Positions 9,336-22,652 of a stretch of 64,000 bases of DNA are shown piece by piece. Below the pieces are notes generated by a model. It was not told where the DNA came from. It saw nothing but the letters and a program-made list of their open reading frames with translations, and made no database searches. Position numbers and translations under genes: made by a program. Source of the stretch: Euonymus europaeus (lineage: Eukaryota; Streptophyta; Magnoliopsida; Celastrales; Celastraceae); the NCBI GenBank assembly GCA_963580455.1, contig OY756966.1:26229001-26293000 (forward strand), written 5' to 3'. Each line of letters starts with the position of its first letter. Position 1 is the stretch's first letter.

Positions 9336-12300
9336 GACTACGAGTTCTGAATTCGGTGATTTTTAGCTTGATTTCGCACTAATTTTTGAGCTCTACAATC
9401 CTGGAGTTTCGGATTTTGATTTCAGAACTCGTGGCTAGTAGGTCCTGTTTCACCTAGTTAGCCGCGAAATGTGGTTTCTTTACGTAAACGGTTTTATGAA
9501 TATCTGTTGAATCCGAGTTCTGAATTCGGTGATTTTTAGCTTGACTTCCCACTACTTTTCGAGCTCTACAATCCTAGCGTTTTGGATTTTGATTTCAGAA
9601 CTCGTGGCTAGTTGGTCTCGTTTCACCTAGTTAGCCGCGAAATGTGGTTTCTTTACGTAAACGGTTTTATGAATATCCGTTGACTCCGAGTTCTGAATTC
9701 GGTGATTTTTAGCTTGATTTCGCACTACTTTTTGAGCTCTACAATCCTGGCGTTCCGGATTTTGATTTCAGAACTCGTGGCTAGTAGGTCTCGTTTCACC
9801 TAGTTAGCCGCAAAATGTGGTTTCTTTACGTAAACGATTTTATGAATATCCGTTGACTCCGAGTTCTGAATTCGGTGAATTTTAGCTTGATTTCGCACTA
9901 ATTTTCGAGCTCTACAATCCTGGCGCTTCGGATTTTGATTTCAGAACTGGTGGCTAGTAGGTCTCGTTTCACCTAGTTAGCCGCGAAATGTGCTTTCTTT
10001 ACGTGAACGGTTTTATGAATATCCGTTGACTCCGAGTTCTGAATTCGGTGATTTTTAGCTTGATTTCGCACTACTTTTTGAGCTCTACAATCCTGGAGTT
10101 TCGGATTTTGATTTCAGAACTCGTGGCTAGTAGGTCCTGTTTCACCTAGTTAGCCGCGAAATGTGGTTTCTTTACGTAAACGGTTTTATGAATATCCGTT
10201 GAATCCGAGTTCTGAATTCGTTGATTTTTAGCTTGACTTCCCACTACTTTTCGAGCTCTACAATCCTAGCGTTTTGGATTTTGATTTCAGAACTCGTGGC
10301 TAGTAGGTCTCGTTTCAGCTAGTTAGCCGTGAAATGTGGTTTCTTTACGTAAACGGTTTTATGAATATCCGTTGACTCCGAGTTCTGAATTCGGTGAATT
10401 TTAGCTTGATTTCGCACTACTTTTCGAGCTCTACAATCCTCGTGTTTCGGATTTTGATTTCAGAACTCGTGGCTAGTAGGTCTCGTTTCACCTAGTTAGA
10501 CGCGAAATGTGGTTTCTTTACGTAAACGGTTTTTTGAATATCCGTTGACTCCGAGTTCTGAATTCGGTGATTTTTAGCTTGATTTCGCACTACTTTTCGA
10601 GCTCTACAATCCTGGGGTTTCGGATTTTGATTTCAGAACTCGTGGCTAGTTGGTCTCGTTTCACCTAGTTAGCCGCGAAATATGGTTACTTTACTTAAAC
10701 GGTTTTATGAATATCCGTTGACTCCGAGTTCTGAATTCGTAGATTTTTAGCTTGATTTCGCACTACTTTTCGAGCTCTACAATCCTGGCATTTCGGATTT
10801 TGATTTCAGAACTCGTGGCTAGTAGGTCTCGTTTCACCTAGTTAGCCGCGAAATGTGTTTTCTTTACGTAAACGGTTTTATGAATATCCGTTGACTCCGA
10901 GTTCTGAATTCGATGATTTTTAGCTTGATTTCCCACTACTTTTTGAGCTCTACAATCCTGGTGTTTCGAACTTTGATTTCAGAACTCGTGGCTAGTAGGT
11001 CTTGTTTCACCTAGTAAGCCGCGAAATGTGGTGTCTTTACGTAAACGGTTTTATGAAAATCCGTTGACTCCGACTTCTGAATTCGGAGATTTTTAGCTTG
11101 ATTTCGCACTACTTTTTGAGCTCTACAATCCTGGAATTTCGGATTTTTATTTCGGAACTCGTGGCTAGTAGGTCTCGTTTCACCTAGTTAGCCACGAAAT
11201 GTGGTTTCTTTACGTAAACGGTTTTATGAATATCCGTTGACTCCGAGTTCTGAATTCGGTGAATTTTAGCTTGACTTCCCACTACTTTTCGAGCTCTACA
11301 ATCCTGGAGTTTCGGATTTTAATTTCAGTACTCGTGGCTAGTAGGTCTCGTTTCACCTAGTTAGCCGCGAAATGTGGTTTCTTTACGTAAACGGTTTTAT
11401 AAATATTCGTGGACTCCGAGTTCTGAATTCAGTAATTTTTAGCTTGACTTCGCACTACTTTTCGAGCTCTACAATTCTGGCGTTTCGGATTTTGATTTCA
11501 TTACTCGTGGCTAGTAGGTCTCGTTTCCCCTAGTTAGCCGCGAAATGTGGTTTCTTTACGTAAACGGTTTTATGAATATCCGTTGACTCCGAGTTCTGAA
11601 TTCGGTGATTTTTAGCTTGATTTGGCACTACTTTTCGAGCTCTACAATCCTGTTGTTTCGGATTTTGATTTCAGAACTCGTGGCTAGTTGGTCTGGTTTC
11701 ACCTAGTTAGCCGCGAAATGTGGTTTCTTTACGTAAACGGTTTTATGAATATCCGTTGACTCCGAGTTCTGAATTCGGAGATTTTTAGCTTGATTTCGCA
11801 CTACTTTTTGAGCTCTACAATCCTGGCATTTCGGATTTTTATTTCAGAACTCGTGGCCAGTAGGTCTCGTTTCACCTAGTTAGCCGCGAAATGCGGTTTC
11901 TTTACGTAAACGGTTTTATGAATATTTGTTGACTCCGAGTTCTGAATTCGGTGATTTTTAGCTTGACTTCGCACTACTTTTCGAGCTCTACAATCCTGGC
12001 GTTTCGGATTTTGATTTCAGTACTCGTGGCTAGTAGGTCTCGTTTCCCCTAGTTAGCCGCGAAATGTGGTTTCTTTACGTAAACGATTTTATGAATATCC
12101 GTTGACTCCAAGTTCTGAATTCGGTGATTTTTAGCTTGATTTCGCACTACTTTTTGAGCTCTACAATCCTGCCATTTCGGATTTTGATTTCAGAACTCGT
12201 GGCTAGTAGGTCTCGTTTCACCTAGTTAGCCGCGAAATGTGGTTTCTTTACGTAAACGGTTTTATGAATATCCGTTGACTCCGAGTTCTGAATTCGGTGA

Positions 12301-13139
12301 TTTTTAGCTTGACTTCACACTACTTTTCGAGCTCTACAATCCAGGCGTTTTGGATTTTGATTTCAGAACTCGTGGCTAGTTGGTCTCGTTTCACCTAGTT
12401 AGCCGTGAAATGTGGTTTCTTTACGTAAACGGTTTTATGAATATCCGTTGACTCCAAGTTCTGAATTCGGTGATTTTTAGCTTGATTTCGCACTACTTTT
12501 CGAGCTCTATAATCCTAGCGTTCCGGATTCTGATTTCAGAACTCGTGGCTAGTAGGTCTCGTTTCACCTAGTTAGCCGCAAAATATGGTTTCTTTACGTA
12601 AACGGTTTTATGAATATATTTTCATTCGAAGTTCGGAATTCGGTGATTTTTAGCTTGATTTCGCACTACTTTTCGAGCTCTACAATCATGGTTTTCGGAT
12701 TTTGATTTCAGAACTCGTGGCTAGTTGGTCTCGTTTCACCTAGTTAGCCGTGAAATGTGGTTTCTTTACGTAAACGGTTTTATGAATATCCGTTGACTCC
12801 AAGTTCTGAATTCGGTGATTTTTAGCTTGATTTCGCACTACTTTTCGAGCTCTATAATCCTAGCGTTCCGGATTTTGATTTCAGAACTCGTGGCTAGTAG
12901 GTCTCGTTTCACCTAGTTAGCCGCAAAATATGGTTTCTTTACGTAAACGGTTTTATGAATATATTTTCATTCGAAGTTCGGAATTCGGTGATTTTTAGCT
13001 TGATTTCGCACTACTTTTCGAGCTCTACAATCATGGTTTTCGGATTTTGATTTCAGAACTCGTGTCTAGTAGGTCTCGTTTCACCTAGTTAGCCGCGAAA
13101 TGTGGTTTCTTTACGTAAACGGTTTTATGAATATCCGTT
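9336..13139 (+). repeat. 22-monomer HOR copy (3804 bp)
   Basis: Opens with gactac/GGAGTTTCGG/AGGTCCTG, then ACTTCCC/TAGCGTTTTGG, then GCGTTCCGG, then ACTAATTTTC/GGCGCTTCGG/ACTGGTGG. The same opening recurs at 13140 and 15735. The block contains a 'gtaga' segment starting at 10720, preceded by the diagnostic TGGTTACTTTACTTAAACGG unit. It ends with a tandemly duplicated dimer at 12450-12794 and 12795-13139. Confidence 0.75.
12450..13139 (+). repeat. Tandem duplication of a 345-bp dimer
   Basis: Two copies, 12450-12794 and 12795-13139, each made of a 173-bp unit (GACTCCAAG, CTATAATCCTAGCGTTC, GCAAAATATGG) followed by a 172-bp unit (ATTTTCATTCGAAGTTCGG, ATCATGGTTTTCGG). The CATTCGAAG variant is shared by both copies, while the related dimers at 7.6 kb and 42-52 kb have CATTCCAAG. 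This is a local, recent duplication. Confidence 0.85.
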
Positions 13140-15734
13140 GACTACGAGTTCTGAATTCGGTGATTTTTAGCTTGATTTCGCACTACTTTTTGAGCTCTAC
13201 AATCCTGGAGTTTCGGATTTTGATTTCAGAACTCGTGGCTAGTAGGTCCTGTTTCACCTAGTTAGCCGCGAAATGTGGTTTCTTTACGTAAACGGTTTTA
13301 TGAATATCCGTTGACTCCGAGTTCTGAATTCGGTGATTTTTAGCTTGACTTCCCACTACTTTTCGAGCTCTACAATCCTAGCGTTTTGGATTTTGATTTC
13401 AGAACTCGTGGCTACTTGGTCTCGTTTCACCTAGTTAGCCGCGAAATGTGGTTTCTTTACGTAAACGGTTTTATGAATATCCGTTGACTCCGAGTTCTGA
13501 ATTCGGTGATTTTTAGCTTGATTTCGCACTACTTTTCGAGCTCTACAATCCTGGTGTTCCGGATTTTGATTTCAGAATTCGTGGCTAGTAGGTCTCGTTT
13601 CACCTAGTTAGCCGCAAAATGTGGTTTCTTTACGTAAACGGTTTTATGAATATCCGTTGAGTCCGAGTTCTGAATTCGGTGAATTTTAGCTTGATTTCGC
13701 ACTAATTTTCGAGCTCTACAATCCTGGCGCTTCGGATTTTGATTTCAGAACTGGTGGCTAGTAGGTCTCGTTTCACCTAGTTAGCCGCGAAATGTGCTTT
13801 CTTTACGTGAACGGTTTTATGAATATCCGTTGACTCCGAGTTCTGAATTCGGTGATTTTTAGCTTGATTTCGCACTACTTTTTGAGCTCTACAATCCTGG
13901 CATTTCGGATTTTGATTTCAGAACTCGTGGCTAGTAGGTCTCGTTTCAGCTAGTTAGCCGCGAAATGTGGTTTCTTTACGTAAACGGTTTTATGAATATC
14001 CGTTGACTCCGAGTTCTGAATTCGGTGAATTTTAGCTTGATTTCGCACTACTTTTCTTGCTCTACAATCCTCGTGTTTCGGATTTTGATTTCAGAACACG
14101 TGGCTAGTAGGTCTCGTTTCACCTAGTTAGACGCGAAATGTGGTTTCTTTACGTAAACGGTTTTTTGAATATCCGTTGACTCCGAGTTCTGAATTCGGTG
14201 ATTTTTAGCTTGATTTCGTACTACTTTTCGAGCTCTACAATCCTGGGGTTTCGGATTTTGATTTCAGAACCCGTGGCTAGTTGGTCTCGTTTCACCTAGT
14301 TAGCCGCGAAATATGGTTACTTTACTTAAACGGTTTTATGAATATCCGTTGACTCCGAGTTCTGAATTCGTAGATTTTTAGCTTGATTTCGCACTACTTT
14401 TCGAGCTCTACAATCCTGGCATTTCGGATTTTGATTTCAGAACTCGTGGCTAGTAGGTCTCGTTTCACCTAGTTAGCCGCGAAATGTGTTTTCTTTACGT
14501 AAACGGTTTTATGAATATCCGTTGACTCCGAGTTCTGAATTCGATGATTTTTAGCTTGATTTCACACTACTTTTTGAGCTCTACAATCCTGGTGTTTCGA
14601 ACTTTGACTTCAGAACTCGTGGCTAGTAGGTCTTGTTTCACCTAGTAAGCCGCGAAAAGTGGTGTCTTTACGTAAACGGTTTTATGAAAATCCGTTGACT
14701 CCGACTTCTGAATTCGGAGATTTTTAGCTTGATTTCGCACTACTTTTCGAGCTCTACAATCTTGGCGCTTCGGATTTTGATTTCAGAACTGGTGGCTAGT
14801 AGGTCTCGTTTCACCTAGTTAGCCGCGAAATGTGGTTTCTTTACGTAAACGGTTTTATGAATATCCGTTGACTCCATGTTCTGAATTCGGTGATTTTTAG
14901 CTTGATTTCGCACTACTTTTCGAGCTCTACAATCCTGGAGTTCCGGATTTTGATTTCAGAACTCATGGCTAGTAGGTCCTGTTTTACCTAGTTAGCCGCG
15001 AAATGTGGTTTCTTTACGTAAACGGTTTTATGAATATCCGTTGACTCCGAGTTCTGAATTCGGTGAATTTTAGCTTGATTTCGCACTAATTTTCGAGCTC
15101 TACAATCTTGCGGCTTCGGATTTTGATTTCAGAACTGGTGGCTAGTAGGTCTCGTTTCACCTAGTTAGCCGCGAAATGTGCTTTCTTTACGTGAACGGTT
15201 TTATGAATATCCGTTGACTCCGAGTTCTGAATTCGGTGATTTTTAGCTGGATTTCGCACTACTTTTTGAGCTCTACAATCCTGGAGTTTCGGATTTTGAT
15301 TTCAGAACTCGTGGCTAGTAGGTCTCGTTTCAGCTAGTTAGCCGCGAAATGTGGTTTCTTTACGTAAACGGTTTTATGAATATCCGTTGACTCCGAGTTC
15401 TGAATTCGGTGAATTTTAGCTTGACTTCCCACTACTTTTCGAGCTCTACAATCCTGGCGCTTCGGATTTTGATTTCAGAACTCGTGGCTAGTAGGTCTCA
15501 TTTCACCTAGTTAGCCGCGAAATGTGGTTTCTTTACGTAAACGGTTTTATGAATATCCGTTGACTCCGAGTTCTGAATTCGGTGATTTTTAGCTTGATTT
15601 CGCACTACTTTTTGAGCTCTACAATCCTGGTGTTTCGGATTTTGATTTCAGAACTCGAGGCTAGTAGGTCTCGTTTCACCTAATAAGCCGCGAAATATGG
15701 TTTCTTTACGTAAACGGTTTTATGAATATCCGTT
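13140..15734 (+). repeat. 15-monomer HOR copy (2595 bp)
   Basis: Fifteen monomers between two gactac/GGAGTTTCGG/AGGTCCTG unit starts (13140 and 15735). Units six and seven (agacgcg with GTTTTTTGAA; GGGGTTTCGG with TTACTTAAACGG) lead into the 'gtaga' unit at 14351. The 'gtaga' series breaks in its third unit, where CGACTTCTGAATTCGGAGA runs into a TCTTGGCGCTTCGG right half. This hybrid marks a deletion relative to 10720 and 16600. Confidence 0.8.
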
Positions 15735-16599
15735 GACTACGAGTTCTGAATTCGGTGATTTTTAGCTTGATTTCGCACTACTTTTTGAGCTCTACAATCC
15801 TGGAGTTTCGGATTTTGATTTCAGAACTCGTGGCTAGTAGGTCCTGTTTCACCTAGTTAGCCGCGAAATGTGGTTTCTTTACGTAAACGGTTTTATGAAT
15901 ATCCGTTGACTCCGAGTTCTGAATTCGGTGATTTTTAGCTTGACTTCCCACTACTTTTCGAGCTCTACAATCCTCGCGTTTTGGATTTTGATTTCAGAAC
16001 TCGTGGCTAGTTGGTCTCGTTTCACCTAGTTAGCCGCGAAATGTGGTTTCTTTACGTAAACGGTTTTATGAATATCCGTTGACTCCGAGTTCTGAATTCG
16101 GTGATTTTTAGCTTGATTTCGCACTACTTTTCGAGCTCTACAATCCTGGCGTTCCGGATTTTGATTTCAGAACTCGTGGCTAGTAGGTCTCATTTCACCT
16201 AGTTAGCCGCAAAATGTGGTTTCTTTACATAAACGGTTTTATGAATATCCGTTGACTCCGAGTTCTGAATTCGGTGAATTTTAGCTTGATTTCGCACTAA
16301 TTTTTGAGCTCTACAATCCTGGCGCTTCGGATTTTGATTTCAGAACTGGTGGCTAGTAGGTCTCGTTTCACCTAGTTAGCCGCGAAATGTGCTTTCTTTA
16401 CGTGAACGGTTTTATGAATATCCGTTGACTCCGAGTTCTGAATTCGGTGATTTTTAGCTTGATTTCGCACTACTTTTTGAGCTCTACAATCCTGGCGTTT
16501 CGGATTTTGATTTCAGAACTCGTGGCTAGTAGGTCTCGTTTCAGCTAGTTAGCCGCGAAATGTGGTTTCTTTACGTAAACGGTTTTATGAATATCCGTT
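15735..16599 (+). repeat. 5-mer remnant of the preceding HOR (2 units deleted)
   Basis: Repeats the first five units of the block at 13140, then goes directly into the 'gtaga' unit at 16600. From the opening unit to 'gtaga' is 865 bp here and 1211 bp at 13140. The difference is exactly two monomers, so units six and seven were lost in register. Confidence 0.8.
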
Positions 16600-18848
16600 G
16601 ACTCCGAGTTCTGAATTCGTAGATTTTTAGCTTGATTTCGCACTACTTTTCGAGCTCTACAATCCTGGCATTTCGGATTTTGATTTCAGAACTCGAGGCT
16701 AGTAGGTCTCGTTTCACCTAGTTAGCCGCGAAATGTGTTTTCTTTACGTAAACGGTTTTATGAATATCCGTTGACTCCGAGTTCTGAATTCGATGATTTT
16801 TAGCTTGATTTCACACTACTTTTTGAGCTCTACAATCCTGGAGTTTCGAACTTTGATTTCAGAACTTGTGGCTAGTAGGTCTTGTTTCACCTAGTAAGCC
16901 GCGAAATGTGGTGTCTTTACGTAAACGGTTTTATGAAAATCCGTTGACTCCGACTTCTGAATTCGGAGATTTTTAGCTTGATTTCGCACTACTTTTTGAG
17001 CTCTACAATCCTGGAATTTCGGATTTTTATTTCAGAACTCGTGGCTAGTAGGTCTCGTTTCACCTAGTTAGCCGCGAAATGTGGTCTCTTTACGTAAACG
17101 GTTTTATGAATATCCGTTGACTCCGAGTTCTGAATTTGGTGAATTTTAGCTTGACTTCCCACTACTTTTCGAGCTCTACAATCCTGGAGTTTCGGATTTT
17201 GATTTCAGTACTCGTGGCTAGTTGGTCTCGTTTCACCTAGTTAGCCGCGAAATGTGGTTTCTTTACGTAAACGGTTTTATGAATATTCGTTGACTCCGAG
17301 TTCTGAATTCAGTGATTTTTAGCTTGACTTCGCACTACTTTTCGAGCTCTACAATTCTGGCGTTTCGGATTTTGATTTCAGTACTCGTGGCTAGTAGATC
17401 TCGTTTCCCCTAGTTAGCCGCGAAATGTGGTTTCTTTACGTAAACGGTTTTATGAATATCCGTTGACTCCGAGTTCTGAATTCGGTGATTTTTTGCTTGA
17501 TTTGGCACTACTTTTCGAGCTCTACAATCCTGTTGTTTCGGATTTTGATTTCAGAACTCGTGGCTAGTTGGTCTCGTTTCACCTAGTTAGCCGCGAAATG
17601 TGGTTTCTTTACGTAAACGGTTTTATGAATATCCGTTGACTCCGAGTTCTGAATTCGGAGATTTTTAGCTTGATTTCGCACTACTTTTTGAGCTCTACAA
17701 TCCTGGCATTTCGGATTTTTATTTCAGAACTCGTGGCTAGTAGGTCTCGTTTCACTTAGTTAGCCGCGAAATGCGGTTTCTTTACGTAAACGGTTTTATG
17801 AATATCTGTTGACTCCGAGTTCTGAATTCGGTGATTTTTAGCTTGACTTCGCACTACTTTTCGAGCTCTACAATCCTGGCGTTTCGGATTTTGATTTCAG
17901 TACTCGTGGCTAGTAGGTCTCGTTTCCCCTAGTTAGCCGCGAAATGTGGTTTCTTTACGTAAACGATTTTATGAATATCCGTTGACTCCGAGTTCTGAAT
18001 TCGGTGATTTTTAGCTTGATTTCGCACTACTTTTTGAGCTCTACAATCCTGGCGTTTCGGATTTTGATTTCAGAACTCGTGGCTAGTAGGTCTCGTTTCA
18101 CCTAGTTAGCCGCGAAATGTGGTTTCTTTACGTAAACGGTTTTATGAATATCCGTTGACTCCGAGTTCTGAATTCGGAGATTTTTAGCTTGATTTCGCAC
18201 TACTTTTTGAGCTCTACAATCCTGGAATTTCGGATTTTTATTTCAGAACTCGTGGCTAGTAGGTCTCGTTTCACCTAGTTAGCCGCGAAATGCGGTTTCT
18301 TTACGTAAACGGTTTTATGAATATCCGTTGACTACGAGTTCTGAATTCGGTGATTTTTAGCTTGATTTCGCACTACTTTTTGAGCTCTACAATCCTGGCA
18401 TTTCGGATTTTGATTTCAGAACTCGTGGCTAGTAGGTCTCGTTTCACCTAGTTAGCCGCGAAATGTGGTTTCTTTACGTAAACGGTTTTATGAATATCCG
18501 TTGACTCCGAGTTCTGAATTCGGAGATTTTTAGCTTGATTTCGCACTACTTTTTGAGCTCTACAATCCTGGAATTTCGGATTTTTATTTCGGAACTCGTG
18601 GCTAGTAGGTCTCGTTTCACCTAGTTAGCCGCGAAATGCGGTTTCTTTACGTAAACGGTTTTATGAATATCCGTTGACTACGAGTTCTGAATTCGGTGAT
18701 TTTTAGCTTGATTTCGTACTACTTTTTGAGCTCTACAATCCTGGCATTTCGGATTTTGATTTCAGAACTCGTGGCTAGTAGGTCTCGTTTCACCTAGTTA
18801 GCCGCGAAATGTGGTTTCTTTACGTAAACGGTTTTATGAATATCCGTT
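16600..18848 (+). repeat. 'gtaga' block, copy A (13 monomers, 2249 bp)
   Basis: Ordered units: GTAGA; CGATGA with GTAAGCC; CGACTTC/CGGAGA/GGAATTT; GAATTTT/ACTTCCC; ATTCG/CAGTGA; GATTTTTTGCTTGATTTGGCAC with GTTGTTTCGG; CGGAGA/GCGG; then ACTTCGC and two CGGAGA-GACTAC pairs. The same series starts at 27148, offset 10548 bp, including the rare TTTGGCAC variant. A partial series lies at 1 and 10720. Confidence 0.85.
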
Positions 18849-20404
18849 GACTCCGAGTTCTGAATTCGGTGATTTTTAGCTTGATTTCCCACTACTTTTC
18901 GAGCTCTACAATCCTCGCGTTTCGGATTTTGATTTCAGAACTCGTGGCTAGTAGGTCTCGTTTCACCTAGTTAGGCGCAAAATGTGGTTTCTTTACGTAA
19001 ACGGTTTTATGAATATCTTTTCACTCCAAGTTCTGAATTCGGTGATTTTTAGCTTGATTTCGCACTACTTTTCGAGCTCTACAATCATCGTTTTCGGATT
19101 TTGATTTCAGAACTCGTGTCTAGTAGGTCTCGTTTCACCTAGTTAGCCGCGAAATATGGTTTCTTTAAGTAAACGGTTTTATGATTATCCGTTGACTCCG
19201 AGTTCTGAATTCAGTGAATTTTAGCTTGATTTCGCACTACTTTTCGAGCTCTACAATCCTCGCATTTCGGATTTTGATTTAAGAACTCGTGGCTAGTAGG
19301 TATCGTTTCACCGAGTTAGACGCGAAATGTTGTTTCTTTACGTAAACGGTTTTTTGAATATCCGTTGACTCCGAGTTCTGAATTCGGTGATTTTTAGCTT
19401 TATTTCGCACTACTTTTCGAGCTCTACAATCCTGGCATCTTGGATTTTGAATTCAGAACTCGTGGCTAGTTAGTCTCGTTTCACCTAGTTAGCCGCGAAA
19501 TGTGGTTTCTTTACGTAAACGGTTTTATGAATATCCGTTGACTCCGAGTTCTGAATTCGGAGATTTTTAGCTTGATTTTGCACTACTTTTTGAGCTCTAC
19601 AATCCTGGAATTTCGGATTTTTATTTCAGAACTCGTGGCTAGTAGGTCTCGTTTCACCTAGTTAGCCGCGAAATGTGGTTTCTTTACGTAAACGGTTTTA
19701 TGAATATCCGTTGACTCCGAGTTCTGAATTCGGTGAATTTTTGCTTGACTTCCCACTACTTTTCGAGTTCTACAATCCTGGTGTTTCGGATTTTGATTTC
19801 AGTACTCGTGGCTAGTAGGTCTCGTTTCACCTAGTTAGCCGCGAAATGTGGTTTCTTTACGTAAACGGTTTTATGAATATCCCTTGACTCCGAGTTCTGA
19901 ATTCGTTGATTTTTAGCTTGACTTCGCACTACTTTTCGAGCTCTACAATCCTGGCTTTTCGGATTGTGATTTCAGTACTCGCGGCTAGTAGGTCTCGTTT
20001 CCCCTAGTTATCCGCGAAATGTGGTTTCTTTACGTAAACGGTTTTATGAATATCCGTTGACTCCGAGTTCTGAATTCGGTGATTTTTAGCTTGACTTCGC
20101 ACTACTTTTCGAGCTCTACAATCCTGGCGTTTCGGATTTTGATTTCAGTACTCGTGGCTAGTAGGTCTCGTTTCCCCTAGTTAGCCGCGAAATGTGGTTT
20201 CTTTACGTAAACGATTTTATGAATATCCGTTGACTCCGAGTTCTGAATTCGGTGATTTTTAGCTTGATTTCGCACTACTTTTTGAGCTCTACAATCCTGG
20301 CGTTTCGGATTTTGATTTCAGAACTCGTGGCTAGTACGTCTCGTTTCACCTAGTTAGCCGCGAAATGTGGTTTCTTTACGTAAACGGTTTTATGAATATC
20401 CGTT
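18849..20404 (+). repeat. 9-mer HOR (1556 bp) of the 'tttccc' family, copy 1
   Basis: Units in order: TTTCCCAC/TCCTCGCG; TTTTCACTCC/ATCATCG (172 bp) with TTTAAGTAAACGG; GAATTCAGTGAATTTT/TCCTCGCA/agacgcg; GCTTTATT/GGCATCTTGG; CGGAGA/TTTTGCAC/GGAATTT; GAATTTTTGC; CCCTTGACTCC; ACTTCGC/GCGTTTCGG; GCGTTTCGG. The TTTAAGTAAACGG tag lets copies be counted: its AAGT is at 19167, 20723, 22971, 24527, 30753, 32654 and 35074. This copy and the one at 22653 share a private GGATTGTGATTTC variant (about 19966 and 23767). Confidence 0.9.
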
Positions 20405-22652
20405 GACTCCGAGTTCTGAATTCGGAGATTTTTAGCTTGATTTCCCACTACTTTTCGAGCTCTACAATCCTCGCGTTTCGGATTTTGATTTCAGAACTCG
20501 TGGCTAGTAGGTCTCGTTTCACCTAGTTAGGCGCAAAATGTGGTTTCTTTACGTAAACGGTTTTATGAATATCTTTTCACTCCAAGTTCTGAATTCGGTG
20601 ATTTTTAGCTTGATTTCGCACTACTTTTCGAGCTCTACAATCATCGTTTTCGGATTTTGATTTCAGAACTCGTGTCTAGTAGGTCTCGTTTCACCTAGTT
20701 AGCCGCGAAATATGGTTTCTTTAAGTAAACGGTTTTATGATTATCCGTTGACTCCGAGTTCTGAATTCAGTGAATTTTAGCTTGATTTCGCACTACTTTT
20801 CGAGCTCTACAATCCTCGCATTTCGGATTTTGATTTAAGAACTCGTGGCTAGTAGGTATCGTTTCACCGAGTTAGACGCGAAATGTTGTTTCTTTACGTA
20901 AACGGTTTTTTGAATATCCGTTGACTCCGAGTTCTGAATTCGGTGATTTTTAGCTTTATTTCGCACTACTTTTCGAGCTCTACAATCCTGGCATCTTGGA
21001 TTTTGAATTCAGAACTCGTGGCTAGTTAGTCTCGTTTCACCTAGTTAGCCGCGAAATGTGGTTTCTTTACGTAAACGGTTTTATGAATATCCGTTGACTC
21101 CGAGTTCTGAATTCGGAGATTTTTAGCTTGATTTTGCACTACTTTTTGAGCTCTACAATCCTGGAATTTCGGATTTTTATTTCAGAACTCGTGGCTAGTA
21201 GGTCTCGTTTCACCTAGTTAGCCGCGAAATGTGGTTTCTTTACGTAAACGGTTTTATGAATATCCGTTGACTCCGAGTTCTGAATTCGGTGAATTTTTGC
21301 TTGACTTCCCACTACTTTTCGAGTTCTACAATCCTGGTGTTTCGGATTTTGATTTCAGTACTCGTGGCTAGTAGGTCTCGTTTCACCTAGTTAGCCGCGA
21401 AATGTGGTTTCTTTACGTAAACGGTTTTATGAATATCCCTTGACTCCGAGTTCTGAATTCGTTGATTTTTAGCTTGACTTCGCACTACTTTTCGAGCTCT
21501 ACAATCCTGGCTTTTCGGATTTTGATTTCAGTACTCGCGGCTAGTAGGTCTCGTTTCCCCTAGTTATCCGCGAAATGTGGTTTCTTTACGTAAACGGTTT
21601 TATGAATATCCGTTGACTCCGAGTTCTGAATTCGGTGATTTTTAGCTTGACTTCGCACTACTTTTCGAGCTCTACAATCCTGGCGTTTCGGATTTTGATT
21701 TCAGTACTCGTGGCTAGTAGGTCTCGTTTCCCCTAGTTAGCCGCGAAATGTGGTTTCTTTACGTAAACGATTTTATGAATATCCGTTGACTCCGAGTTCT
21801 GAATTCGGTGATTTTTAGCTTGATTTCGCACTACTTTTTGAGCTCCACAATCCTGGCGTTTCGGATTTTGATTTCAGAACTCGTGGCTAGTAGGTCTCGT
21901 TTCACCTAGTTAGCCGCGAAATGTGGTTTCTTTACGTAAACGGTTTTATGAATATCCGTTGACTCCGAGTTCTGAATTCGGAGATTTTTAGCTTGATTTC
22001 GCACTACTTTTTGAGCTCTACAATCCTGGAATTTCGGATTTTTATTTCAGAACTCGTGGCTAGTAGGTCTCGTTTCACCTAGTTAGCCGCGAAATGCGGT
22101 TTCTTTACGTAAACGGTTTTATGAATATCCGTTGACTACGAGTTCTGAATTCGGTGATTTTTAGCTTGATTTCGCACTACTTTTTGAGCTCTACAATCCT
22201 GGCATTTCGGATTTTGATTTCAGAAGTCGTGGCTAGTAGGTCTCGTTTCACCTAGTTAGCCGCGAAATGTGGTTTCTTTACGTAAACGGTTTTATGAATA
22301 TCCGTTGACTCCGAGTTCTGAATTCGGAGATTTTTAGCTTGATTTCGCACTACTTTTTGAGCTCTACAATCCTGGAATTTCGGATTTTTATTTCGGAACT
22401 CGTGGCTAGTAGGTCTCGTTTCACCTAGTTAGCCGCGAAATGCGGTTTCTTTACGTAAACGGTTTTATGAATATCCGTTGACTACGAGTTCTGAATTCGG
22501 TGATTTTTAGCTTGATTTCGTACTACTTTTTGAGCTCTACAATCCTGGCATTTCGGATTTTGATTTCAGAACTCGTGGCTAGTAGGTCTCGTTTCACCTA
22601 GTTAGCCGCGAAATGTGGTTTCTTTACGTAAACGGTTTTATGAATATCCGTT
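20405..22652 (+). repeat. 13-mer HOR (2248 bp) of the 'tttccc' family
   Basis: The same nine units as 18849-20404, followed by four more: CGGAGA/GGAATTT; gactac/GGCATTTCGG; CGGAGA/GGAATTT/TTTCGG; gactac with CGTACTAC. The length difference of 692 bp is exactly four monomers. Its first unit is a hybrid (CGGAGA left part, TTTCCCAC right part). Private single-base variants here include GCTCCACAATC near 21842 and CAGAAGTCG near 22223. Confidence 0.9.
20426..20445. other. Hybrid monomer: exchange junction of a 4-unit deletion
   Basis: The unit starting at 20405 has the CGGAGA variant (A at 20426) on its left and the TTTCCCAC variant (C at 20445) on its right. In the parental order these two features belong to units four positions apart (compare 21961-22670). 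The crossover therefore lies in the 18 identical bases between them. The same hybrid recurs at 24230-24249, 3804 bp downstream, because the whole block was later duplicated. Confidence 0.8.
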
